From Planctomycetota bacterium (GTDB taxonomy: Bacteria > Planctomycetota > J058): 64,000 nucleotides of DNA. A model generated the notes under the pieces. That model was given only the letters and a program-made list of their open reading frames with translations, was not told the origin of the DNA and did no database searches. Where the stretch lies: positions 34,035 to 98,034 of the forward strand of contig JAHBXY010000009.1 of the NCBI GenBank assembly GCA_019636275.1. Reading direction: 5' to 3'. The translations under genes were made by a program, and so were the position numbers. Numbering within the stretch: position 1 is the first letter of the stretch; every line of letters starts with the position of its first letter. Below are positions 23,222-33,381 of this stretch, piece after piece.

Positions 23222-25141
23222 TTACTCGTCGTCGGTCGGCATGACGACGACCTGGTGGTGGTCGCGCTGGTCCCGGATCGTGAACTGCACCGGCTCCGGG
23301 AGCCGCTGAACCGGAACGCCCTTCCTGGCTGCCTGCCTCACGGCTCGCAGGCGGCCGTGCTCGAGAATGAAGGTCCCGTCGGGCACGGGGCCGATCGCGA
23401 ACGCCCCCGTTTCGTCGGTCGCGGCGTGCAGGTCCAGCCGGCTCTCGAGGGCTCGAACCCGCAGGTGGACGCGCGCCAGCGGGGCTCCGCGAGCGTCCAC
23501 GAGCTGACCCCGGACGAACGCCTGAAGGGGACGCATCTCGAGGCTCAGGTCGCGGACCTGTGCGCCCTCGGAGACGGTGAGGAGCCGGGTCGCGCCGAGC
23601 TTTCGATCCTCGCTCAGCGCGCTCAGCCGGTAGGAGCCCGGCGGCACCTGACTCCATCGAACGTCGAGGCCAGCCCGGAGGCCCCTGCTGGCGAACTCGG
23701 CGCCGCGCGTGCCGGTGGCGGCAGGGACGAGGGAGAGCACGACGTATCCGGCTCCGAGGTCCTCGCCGGTAGGCGGGCAGACGGTGACGTCGATCGTCCC
23801 GGGCTCGGGGATCACGAGGTCGGCGGCGGTCGCGACGAGGCCCGTGACCCTCGACGCGGTGACCGAGACCGAGGGCCCGTAGGTGAGCGGGAGGTACGTC
23901 CCCTCTGGCGGCTTCACCCGGATGCGGTAATCGCCCTCCGCCAGGTTGCGGAGCTCGTATCGGCCGTCCGGGTCGGTGGTGGCCCGCCCGGCGATCGACT
24001 CGTGCTCCGCGAACTCACGGCGCTGCACGGCCCAGACCACCCGGCCAGGGAGCGGCTCGCCGCGCGTGGACAGGAGCCGTCCCTGGACGCTCAGGCCCTC
24101 CTCGACGACCAGGTCGAGGACGGTGGCGTCGCCTGGCAGGATCTCCACGCGGTGGTCCCCGTTGACGCCTGTCGCGTCGTCATGGACTCGCACGACAGCA
24201 GGGCCCGCCGCGAGCTCGGCGCCCGTGAAGCGGATCACGCCGCTCGCGTCGGTCGCTCCGCAGACGTAGCCGCGTCCGTCCTGCTCCACGTCGACCCGCG
24301 CGGACGGCACCGCCCGACCGTCCGCGCGTCGAACGGTCCCCCGCAAGGTCGCCCTCGCCCTCAGGACCATGTCGAACCGCGTCGTCCGCCCCGCGACCAC
24401 CTCGACCTCCGGATACACCTCGGGGTGAAACGTCGCGGCGCCAAGGATCAACGTCCGGCAACCCAGGGTAGTGATCTCGAAGCGGCCTTCGCTGTCGGTG
24501 ACGGCCACGTCGGGAGGCCCTTCGCGAACGGGGTCCCCGAAGGAGACCCTCGCCCCCTCGATCGGGCGCCCGTCCTGATCCCGGACCGTCCCTGCGAACA
24601 GCCCAGCTCGGTAGAGGAAGAGGTCCTCGAGCTCGTCCATGCTCTCCGGCCCGAGCGTGACGTGGTTGAACCAGAACCCGCACGAGATCCCCCGGTCCAG
24701 GACGTACGCGTCGGTGAAGTAGGTGCCCGGAGGGACGTCGATCGAGAACGGACCCGGGCCGCGGACCAGGAACACGAGCGGAGCGCCCGCTCCGTCGTCG
24801 CGATGGAAGCGGAGGCGGACGTCGACCGAGCCAACGGAAGGATCCGACGCGCTGATCCGCCCCTGCAGCGGCACGAGCGAGCCGTTCGCCGGCGGCCTGC
24901 CTCCGAGGCTCCCGGGGCGCTCCGGGTCGTCGGTCGTGGAGGTCGCGCTGCGAACGCTCGCCGTGCGCTCGGAGGGGGCGATCACGGTGACGCCTCGAGC
25001 AGGTGACGACGACAGTTCGCCTGCCCCGTCTCTCTGCGATGGCGACGTCTCATTGGCCGTCGGACGCAGCAGGCTCGCGCTGAGCCCCACTCCCATGACG
25101 ACGACGAAGAGGAGCGAAGCGGAGTGCCGGGAGCGACTCAC
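23222..25141 (-). CDS. Carboxypeptidase-regulatory-like repeat protein, secreted or anchored
   Basis: About 639 residues from the GTG at 25139-25141 (the frame is open somewhat further upstream). A signal anchor (SASLLFVVVMGVGLSASLL) is followed by at least five Ig-like carboxypeptidase-regulatory units. Each has the pattern G-x-V-x-D-x-x-G-x-P-I-x-G-A-x-V then T-D-x-x-G-R-F (for example GTVRDQDGRPIEGARVSFGD, VTDSEGRFEITTLG, ATTDPDGRYELRNLAEGDYR, ATDETGAFAIGPVPDGTF). These domains are structural or ligand-binding, not catalytic. Large proteins of this kind are frequent on planctomycete cell surfaces. Confidence 0.85.
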   Translation of the reverse strand: MSRSRHSASLLFVVVMGVGLSASLLRPTANETSPSQRDGAGELSSSPARGVTVIAPSERTASVRSATSTTDDPERPGSLGGRPPANGSLVPLQGRISASDPSVGSVDVRLRFHRDDGAGAPLVFLVRGPGPFSIDVPPGTYFTDAYVLDRGISCGFWFNHVTLGPESMDELEDLFLYRAGLFAGTVRDQDGRPIEGARVSFGDPVREGPPDVAVTDSEGRFEITTLGCRTLILGAATFHPEVYPEVEVVAGRTTRFDMVLRARATLRGTVRRADGRAVPSARVDVEQDGRGYVCGATDASGVIRFTGAELAAGPAVVRVHDDATGVNGDHRVEILPGDATVLDLVVEEGLSVQGRLLSTRGEPLPGRVVWAVQRREFAEHESIAGRATTDPDGRYELRNLAEGDYRIRVKPPEGTYLPLTYGPSVSVTASRVTGLVATAADLVIPEPGTIDVTVCPPTGEDLGAGYVVLSLVPAATGTRGAEFASRGLRAGLDVRWSQVPPGSYRLSALSEDRKLGATRLLTVSEGAQVRDLSLEMRPLQAFVRGQLVDARGAPLARVHLRVRALESRLDLHAATDETGAFAIGPVPDGTFILEHGRLRAVRQAARKGVPVQRLPEPVQFTIRDQRDHHQVVVMPTDDE

Positions 25142-25360
25142 ACCAAGACTCCGAGCGACCGGCGCGCGTGCCTGCAGGGTCGCACCATCGCGCACGACCC
25201 GCAACGGTCCTACGCGCGCGCCCGCGGCCGCTCCTCCTGGACGGCCCAGTGCACGTGGTGCGCTGGGCCGCTCGCCCCGCTCGAGAGGAGGCCGACCCTC
25301 CAGGCCGGTCGTTGCGGGCCTCCAGCATGGCGATTACCCTCCCGCGCGGAGGGAACCCCC

Positions 25361-26176
25361 ATGCGCCTCGCCGTCGCGCTCGCCACGTGCTCGCTTCTCC
25401 TCGCCCCGGGGCACGTCCAGGCCCAGGAGGAGCCGAGGAAGGACATCGACACGGCGTTCAACGAGGCGGTCAAGGCGCTGCTCCGCGGCGACGGCGAGGT
25501 CGCGGCCGCCGACTTCGGCGACATCGTCGACAACCGTTGGGAGGAGCTCAACCCACGCGGCCGCCACGGAGCCGCGACGCTGCACATGTTCGCGCTGCTC
25601 CTCGAGGACCGCGAGGAGGAGGCGTGCGCGCGGGGCACGAAGCTGCACGAGCTCATGCCGGAGGTGTTCTACCCGCTCGGCCGCGAGGGCTCGCCCGAGG
25701 TCGCGCGCGCGCTCTGCGTGGTGAGCCTCCGCACCGGCAAGAACTCGAGCCTGCTCTACGTCCACAACCGGTCGGACAAGGACCTCTCCATCAGCGGCAC
25801 GCGCTACGAGGTCTCCTACGGCTACCAGACGTCCTCGAGCTCCGTGGGCGACGTGACCACGGACGGCTCGCCGGCGTTCCCCGGCACGCTGGCCATCCCC
25901 GCGGGCAAGGGCGTGATCGTCACCAGCCCGGCGGCCCCGGGCGGCCTGCTCGCGATGGCGGTCGCCGACGTGGTGTGCGTCCTCGCCGCGCAGTCGCAGA
26001 CCCTCCACCCGCAGTGGATCTTCCTCACCATGGAGAGCTACACGCAGACGCTGAAGCGGCTGCGCATCGTCGCGAAGACGGTCCGCTGGGGCCAGGCGGC
26101 GCTGGAGGACGTGGTGCTGTTCGACTTCACGGGCGACGTCGCCGCGGGGCCGAGCGACGGGGAGAAGGGCCGTTAG
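25361..26176 (+). CDS. Hypothetical periplasmic protein
   Basis: The product is 271 residues from the ATG at 25361 (GGAGGG upstream). A clear signal peptide with a signal peptidase I site is present (MRLAVALATCSLLLAPGHVQA|QEE). The mature part has an N-terminal helical repeat region that counts like one TPR (DTAFNEAVKALLRGDGEVAA, RHGAATLHMFALLLEDREEE). A beta-rich C-terminal half follows (SSLLYVHNRSDKDLSISGTR, GTLAIPAGKGVIVTSP). The family is not recognised. Confidence 0.75.
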   Translation: MRLAVALATCSLLLAPGHVQAQEEPRKDIDTAFNEAVKALLRGDGEVAAADFGDIVDNRWEELNPRGRHGAATLHMFALLLEDREEEACARGTKLHELMPEVFYPLGREGSPEVARALCVVSLRTGKNSSLLYVHNRSDKDLSISGTRYEVSYGYQTSSSSVGDVTTDGSPAFPGTLAIPAGKGVIVTSPAAPGGLLAMAVADVVCVLAAQSQTLHPQWIFLTMESYTQTLKRLRIVAKTVRWGQAALEDVVLFDFTGDVAAGPSDGEKGR

Positions 26177-26274
26177 CCGAGGCCGGCGGCCTGGCGCCGC
26201 CCGGTCGCTGCGCTGCATTCAGGCCCTCGCGCCCGCCCGCGCCGTCCCGTAGCGTGCGAGGCCGAGGAGGACCG

Positions 26275-26745
26275 ATGCCGGGCACGATCGACGAGCGACT
26301 CACGGCGCTGGGCCTGACCCTGCCGGCGGCGGCCACGCCGGCGTTCAACTACGTGCCGTTCACCGTCCACGGGACGACGGTCTTCGTCGCCGGCCAGATC
26401 CCGCAGTGGGAGGGGCAGGTGCGCCACGTGGGCCGCCTGGGCGCGGGCACGGCGCTCGAGGAGGCGCAGGCCGCCGCGCGCCTGTGCGCGCTCAACGTGC
26501 TGGCGCAGGTGCGCGCCGCCTGCGCGGGCGACCTGGACCGCGTCGAGCGCTTCCTGCGCCTTGGCGTGTTCGTCAGCACGACGCCCGAGTGCGGCGACGC
26601 CCCGAAGGTCGCCAACGGCGCCTCCGACCTGCTCGTCGAGGTGTTCGGCGACGCCGGCCGCCACGCGCGCACCACCGTCGGCGTCGCCAGCCTCCCGCTG
26701 GGCGTCGTCGTCGAGATCGACGCGATCGTGGCCCTGCGCGGCTGA
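26275..26745 (+). CDS. RidA/YjgF family protein
   Basis: The product is 156 residues from the ATG at 26275 (GAGGAGG upstream). It carries the RidA core: NYVPFTVHGTTVFVAGQIPQ, AQAAARLCALNVLAQVRAAC, VERFLRLGVFVSTTPE and the late ARTTVGVASLPLGVVVEIDA with the Arg that binds substrate carboxylates. Members deaminate reactive enamine/imine intermediates; this longer YjgF-like subgroup is less well defined. Its stop is 5 bp from the oxyR stop on the other strand. Confidence 0.9.
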   Translation: MPGTIDERLTALGLTLPAAATPAFNYVPFTVHGTTVFVAGQIPQWEGQVRHVGRLGAGTALEEAQAAARLCALNVLAQVRAACAGDLDRVERFLRLGVFVSTTPECGDAPKVANGASDLLVEVFGDAGRHARTTVGVASLPLGVVVEIDAIVALRG

Positions 26746-26749
26746 CCGC

Positions 26750-27682
26750 TCAGGTTTGGCGCGCGCGCAGCAGCCGATCGGCGCGCGGGGCGCCCTGCGC
26801 CAGCTCCTCCCCGAGCAGGCGGAGCTCGCCACCCCGCGGCGAGGCGCGCCGCCAGGCCAGGCACACCGTCCGCCCGGGCGCCGGGGCGGGGAAGGGCACG
26901 AACTCGAGCCCCAGCTCGGGCCGCCCCTCGACCCCCAGCGCCATGCGCGGGACGAGCGTCAGCCCGGCGCCCGCCGCCACGGTCTGCACGAGGGTGCTCA
27001 AGCTGCTGGCCTGGAACTCCTGCGGGGGGCCGGCCCGACGGGCCGCGCACAGGCTGAGCGCCTGCTCGCGCAGTCAATGCCCGTCCTCGAGCAGGATCAG
27101 CCGCTCGGCCATGAGGTCCCGCTCCTGGACGCGGCTCCGGCGCGCCAGCGGGTGGTCGGCGGGCGCGGCCAGGAGGAACGGGTCGCGGAACAGGTCGAGG
27201 ACCGCGACGTCCCCCAGCTTGGCCTCCCGGGCGAGCAGGAGCACGTCGAGCTCCCCGCGGGCGAGCAGCTCGAGGAGGCGCTCGGTCGGGTCCTCGCGGA
27301 CGAAGAGCTGCAGCTCGGGAAACCGGGCCCGCAGCCGCGACAGCACCCCGGGGAGCAGGTAGGGCCCGATCGTCGGGATCACGCCGAGCCGCAGCGGCCC
27401 GGTGAGCGGCGCACCGCTGACCCGGGCCGCGTCGAGCAGGTCGTCGAGCGCCCGCAGGGCGCCCCTCGCCTGGACCGCGAGCTCCCGCCCGGCCGGCGTG
27501 GGCAGGACGTGGCGCCGGTCGCGCTCGAAGAGCTGCACCCCCAGCGTGGCCTCGAGCGCCTGGAGCTGCGCGCTGAGCGTGGGCTGCGTGACGTAGCACG
27601 CCGCCGCGGCGCGCCGGAAGTTCAGGTGCTCCGCCAGCGCCACGAAGTACTCGAGCTGCCGGACCGTGGGGCGCTCTCTCAT
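26750..27682 (-). CDS. oxyR: OxyR-type LysR regulator with in-frame TGA at the redox cysteine codon
   Basis: The H2O2-sensing transcription activator. Read through codon 203 the frame gives 310 residues, the normal OxyR length. Residues 1-60 are a LysR helix-turn-helix ([35 protein letters not shown]). The sensor half contains the OxyR signature [21 protein letters not shown]. At X, where OxyR has its peroxidatic cysteine (E. coli Cys199), the codon is TGA. The resolving cysteine nine residues later (E. coli Cys208) is intact, and the frame stays coding to its own TGA at 26750. It is divergent from katG. The TGA could mean selenocysteine, other recoding, a nonsense mutation or a base-call error. 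Confidence 0.9.
27031..27045 (-). other. Candidate SECIS-like hairpin downstream of the oxyR TGA
   Basis: On the oxyR mRNA, 28 nt after the UGA, CGGCCC-GUC-GGGCCG forms a 6-bp stem with a GU-starting apical loop at +35 to +37. That is near the outer limit of the bacterial SECIS distance range as I know it. GC-rich DNA makes such hairpins easily, so this is weak evidence by itself. Confidence 0.3.
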
Positions 27683-27717
27683 AGCTTCACTCTATCAAAC
27701 TCGTCGTCATTATCGAT
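27681..27717. promoter_or_regulatory. OxyR-type operator between oxyR and katG
   Basis: ATAG-N7-CTAT (27681-27695) matches the OxyR/LysR half-operator. After 7 bp, a weaker second half GTCG-N7-CGAT (27703-27717) keeps the expected 22-bp phasing. The strong half overlaps the oxyR start codon, which would fit autorepression, while katG lies ~75 bp the other way. The region is conspicuously AT-rich for this genome. Confidence 0.65.
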
Positions 27718-27791
27718 TGGCTCGATCACGGCCCGCGGCCTACGCTCCCTGGGTCAGGGGCGCACGCCGCGCCCCGGTGCGAGGAGGAACG

Positions 27792-30110
<2,319 letters not shown>

Positions 30111-30117
30111 CCTCGCC

Positions 30118-30147
30118 GGCCGCCCCGTCGCGCGCGACGGGGCGGCC
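30118..30147. terminator. Bidirectional terminator between katG and the facing gene
   Basis: GGCCGCCCCGTCG pairs perfectly with its complement across a 3-4-nt loop. It sits between the katG stop (30110) and the stop of the minus-strand gene (30151), so it can serve both. Confidence 0.7.
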
Positions 30148-30150
30148 GCT

Positions 30151-30957
30151 TCAGTCGGGATGCACCAGCGCCAGCCAGCCGTCCTCGAACTCGAGGACGT
30201 AGGGCCCCGGGGGCGGCAGGCCGTAGACGAGCACGCGCGCGCCGTCGTGACGCGAGACCCACCACGGGGGGAGGAGCCCGTCGAGCTGAAGGTTCAGGTC
30301 CTCCTGAGGCCCCCGCCCCTCGACCGGCACCAGCCGCGCGTAGGTCCGGCGGGACTTCCCTGAGCCCGTGGAGTAGATCGACAGCCGCATGGCGACCGGC
30401 GTCGTCTCGTCGAGGAGCTGGCCCAGCTCGCGCCAGACGCCGGGGAGCCGCAGCAACCACTGGCCGCAGTACCACACCCCCAGCCCGAGGACGCACAGCA
30501 GCATGCAGCAGAGGAGCAGCGCGATCGGCCAGGGATTGTGGCCGCGGTGCGTGCTGGCCGCCTCCCAGAGGCCGGACGGGTGAGTCAGGGCCCAGAGGAG
30601 GAGGCCCGAAGCGACCGAGAAGGTGAGCGAGTGGACCACGCCGCTGAAGACGAGCCGCGTGTAGGGCCCCAGGCGCGCCAGCGCGCCGGGCCGCCGGTGC
30701 GGCGCCCGCGGCTCCGCCTCCGGCGGCAGCCGCGAAGGCAGCGGCTCGCGCCGACGCCCCCGGCGCAGCTCCGCGTCGGGCGCCGGCCCGCTGCAGCCGA
30801 TCGTCGGGCAGCGTCGGCGCCCGGCCGTCTCGGCGCTGCACTCCGGGTGCCACGCCGCGCCGCACCCGGGGCAGTGGTGCACGGCGCCCTGCAGGCCGTC
30901 GTGGCAGTAGACGCAGCGCCCGCCGCGAGGTCGACCGACGAACCGGATCTGCGCCAC
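30151..30957 (-). CDS. Membrane protein with N-terminal RING/PHD-like zinc finger
   Basis: The product is 268 residues with a GTG start. The N-terminal 60 residues hold CVYCHDGLQGAVHHCPGCGA, AWHPEC and CPTIGC, a cross-brace C4HC3/RING-like pattern. Two transmembrane helices follow (HSLTFSVASGLLLWAL, IALLLCCMLLCVLGLGVWY), then a soluble C-terminal domain (AMRLSIYSTGSGKSRRTYAR, VLVYGLPPPGPYVLEFEDGW). Similar zinc-finger plus membrane proteins are common in planctomycetes; their role is unknown. Confidence 0.75.
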   Translation of the reverse strand: MAQIRFVGRPRGGRCVYCHDGLQGAVHHCPGCGAAWHPECSAETAGRRRCPTIGCSGPAPDAELRRGRRREPLPSRLPPEAEPRAPHRRPGALARLGPYTRLVFSGVVHSLTFSVASGLLLWALTHPSGLWEAASTHRGHNPWPIALLLCCMLLCVLGLGVWYCGQWLLRLPGVWRELGQLLDETTPVAMRLSIYSTGSGKSRRTYARLVPVEGRGPQEDLNLQLDGLLPPWWVSRHDGARVLVYGLPPPGPYVLEFEDGWLALVHPD

Positions 30958-30966
30958 GGCTGGACC

Positions 30967-31422
30967 TTACCGCGGGGCCGACCCGCCCGTCGAGGGCGCG
31001 TCCAGCGCGCGCAGCCCGCGCGCGAGGTCGTCGAGCACCGAGGGCGACCCGCCCAGCGCCGGGGCGTGGCGCTCGACGAGGTCTCGCACGGCCGCGGCCA
31101 GCGCGGTGCGGAGGACGTCCGGGGCGACGCGCGCCACCTCGCCGCCGCCGGCGTGGACCGAGAGCGCGCCGCCCGCGCGCCGCGCGCGCGGACGCTCGAC
31201 GCGGAGCGCGAACGACGAGCCGGCGGCCACGAATGTCGCGGAGCGCTGCGCGGGCGCGGCCAGGAGCCGGACCACGACGTCGAGCAGGTCGGCGGCCGCC
31301 TCGAGGAGCAGCACGCTCGGGCCGCCGCGCGTGGTGGCCTCGCCCAGGTCGCCCCGGACCGTCAGGTGCCCGAGGCCCGGGGCCAGCGCGGGGTCGGCGG
31401 GCTCGAAGGAGAAGGCGATCAC
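30967..31422 (-). CDS. Hypothetical protein
   Basis: A 151-residue protein with a GTG start, a TAA stop 9 bp before the next gene on the same strand, and strong G/C third-position bias. It has a mixed alpha/beta pattern (LGHLTVRGDLGEAT, LLLEAAADLLDVVVRLLAAP) with no signal or motif. It might be an effector-binding or immunity-sized protein, but nothing identifies it. Confidence 0.5.
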   Translation of the reverse strand: MIAFSFEPADPALAPGLGHLTVRGDLGEATTRGGPSVLLLEAAADLLDVVVRLLAAPAQRSATFVAAGSSFALRVERPRARRAGGALSVHAGGGEVARVAPDVLRTALAAAVRDLVERHAPALGGSPSVLDDLARGLRALDAPSTGGSAPR

Positions 31423-31495
31423 CGGCCCAGTGTCGCGCCAGGGGGGCCGCCGTCGACCCGTGGCGGTGGGGGCGGGCGTGCGCTACAGGAGTGGT

Positions 31496-32739
31496 GTGCC
31501 CTGGCGCTGCGGAGCCTGCGGGGTCGAGGTCGCCGACGACGGCTGCGCCGCCTGTCCGTCGTGCGCGGCCGTCAAGGGCGCCTGGACGCTGTTCGCCGCG
31601 CAGACGCGGCGCTTCGTCGTCGGCACGAAGAAGGTCGTCGTCCTGCGCGGCGACGACCCGACGCCGCGCGCGGCCGACGACCCGGCCCGCGCGGCCGACG
31701 CCCCGGTCTCGGCGACCCGCGCCGTGTCGCTCCCCAAGCCCGTGGCGCGCGACCTCGCCGCGCGCGGGCTGCTCCCCGCGTCGCGCGACCTGCTGCTCGT
31801 GCGCGTGACCGCCCGCGGCGCGGCCGCGCGCACGGTGACGCTCGTCGCCGACTTCGCCGCTCGCGAGTCGGAGGAGCACGCGCTCGAGCCTCACGCCGAG
31901 GCGGACGGCGAGGGGGTCGTCGACGTGCCGATCGTCCTCGTGCACGGCGAGGGCGACCTCGCCGGGATCCACTTCCCGGGCGTGCACGTCGTCGACGTCA
32001 CCGAGGACGCCGGCCACGCCGTGCGCGTGGAGGTCTCGGCCCTGCGCCGCCCGCCCGTCCGCCTGCCGCTCGGCGGGCACTGGGCCGCCGTGCGCCTGCT
32101 CGAGCCCGACGGGCGCCCGGCCGCCGGCGTGGCCGTGTCGCTCGTCCTGGCCGACGGCTCGCGTCGCCCCGCGACGACCGACGACGACGGGAACGCCCGC
32201 TGGGAGGACGTCCCCGCCGGCGCCGTCGCGCTCGAGCTCGACGACCCGGCGACCTTCCCCGACGTCGTCGACGACGACGAGCCCGCGCCCGTCGACGACG
32301 CGCCCCCGGCGCCCCCGGACGACGCACCCGCGCCCGCCGACGACCCCGACGCCGACCTCGCCGACTACGACGCCCACCCGCTGCAGCGCCCCTGGGGCGG
32401 CGCGCGCTGGGCCGCCGTGCGCCTCGTCGAGCCGACGGGCGGCCGGCGGCCGACGCGGCCGTGGCGCTCGTGCTCGACGACGGCACGCGCCGCGAGGCGC
32501 GCACCGACGCCGACGGCGTCGCGCGCTGGGACGACCTCCCCGACGGCGCGGCGAGCCTCGAGCTCCTCGACCCGGCCTTCGTGCCGGAGGCGCAGGAGGA
32601 GCCGGCCGAGGCGCCGCCGCCGCCGCCCGCCGGCGACCGGAAGGACGAGGCGCCGCTCCCGGGCGCCGCCGAGGCGCCCGACCTCGACGCCCCGGAGCCC
32701 GCGGACCTGAAGCGGCCCCGACTGGAGGCGAGCGCGTGA
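31496..32739 (+). CDS. Zinc-ribbon protein with repeated carboxypeptidase-regulatory-like units, frameshifted
   Basis: From the GTG at 31496 the protein has a short zinc ribbon (WRCGACGVEVADDGCAACPSC). Two copies of a unit follow: HWAAVRLLEPDGRPAAGVAV then DGSRRPATTDDDGNARWEDV, and ARWAAVRLVEP... then DGTRREARTDADGVARWDDL, separated by an Asp/Pro-rich linker. In the second copy, around 32431, one base is missing from GAGCC(C)GAC relative to the first copy, so the frame shifts by one. The downstream part is otherwise fully coding and ends TGA, overlapping the next GTG. This looks like a sequencing indel or a very recent mutation. LysM and peptidoglycan-binding neighbours suggest a cell-envelope or injection-system accessory role. 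Confidence 0.65.
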
Positions 32740-33380
32740 GCACGCACGTCGTGAAGCAGGGCGAGTGCCTGGCGTCGATCGCCGCCCGGCACGGCCTCAC
32801 CTGGCGCCAGCTCTGGGACGACCCCGGCAACGCCCCCCTGCGCGAGCGGCGCAAGGACCCGTCGGTGCTGCACCCGGGCGACGAGGTGGCGATCCCGCCC
32901 GAGGGCGCGCCGCGCGCGCCGCTGGCGCTCGACGCCGTGACCACCGTCGTGCGCCGGCGCCGCGGCCACCGTCCGCTCGTGCTCCGCCTGCTCGACGACG
33001 CCGGCGCGCCGCTCGCCGACGCGGACTACCGGCTCACGCCCGACGGCGGCGAGGCCCGCGCCGGCAAGACCGACGCGGCCGGCGTCCTCCGCGACGAGCT
33101 CCCCGTCGAGGTCGTCGCGGCCCGGCTCGAGGTCGGCGAGCGGACCTTCGCCCTCGACGTCGGCCACCTCAACCCGCTCGAGGACACCGCCGACGACGGC
33201 GTGTCGGGCGCGCAGGCCCGGCTCGTGAACCTCGGCTACCGCCCGGGGCGCGTCGACGGCGTGGTCGGCCGCCTGACCCGCGCCGCCCTGCGCGCCTTCC
33301 AGGCCGACGAGGGCCTCGAGGTCACGGGCGCGCTCGACGCCCCCACGCGGACGCGCCTGCGGGCGCGGCACGGGTGCTGA
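32736..33380 (+). CDS. LysM and peptidoglycan-binding domain protein
   Basis: The product is 214 residues. The GTG start overlaps the upstream stop (GTGA). Residues 1-55 are a LysM-type domain (THVVKQGECLASIAARHGLT ... LHPGDEVAIP). The middle is an Ig-like carboxypeptidase-regulatory unit (LRLLDDAGAPLADADYRLTP, GKTDAAGVLRDELP). The C-terminal 65 residues are a PG_binding_1 domain (ARLVNLGYRPGRVDGVVGRL, ALRAFQADEGLEVTGALDAP). There is no signal peptide. Such proteins are often found in type VI-like or contractile-injection gene clusters, but no structural injection gene is in this window. Confidence 0.85.
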   Translation: MSTHVVKQGECLASIAARHGLTWRQLWDDPGNAPLRERRKDPSVLHPGDEVAIPPEGAPRAPLALDAVTTVVRRRRGHRPLVLRLLDDAGAPLADADYRLTPDGGEARAGKTDAAGVLRDELPVEVVAARLEVGERTFALDVGHLNPLEDTADDGVSGAQARLVNLGYRPGRVDGVVGRLTRAALRAFQADEGLEVTGALDAPTRTRLRARHGC

Positions 33381-33381
33381 C

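Noticed and set aside
19053..26745. Possible second island right of the repeat
   Set aside because: Apart from the IS630 copy, gene content and composition look like ordinary planctomycete background, and no further flanking repeat was found.
26750..27001. Separate short gene for the C-terminal half of OxyR
   Set aside because: It is in the same frame as the upstream half, and conserved OxyR sequence continues without a gap through the TGA. An independent start would need TTG in mid-domain without a ribosome-binding site.
27690..27791. KatG start within the oxyR-katG spacer
   Set aside because: Earlier in-frame codons cross the operator and lack a ribosome-binding site. GAGGAG sits correctly before the ATG at 27792.
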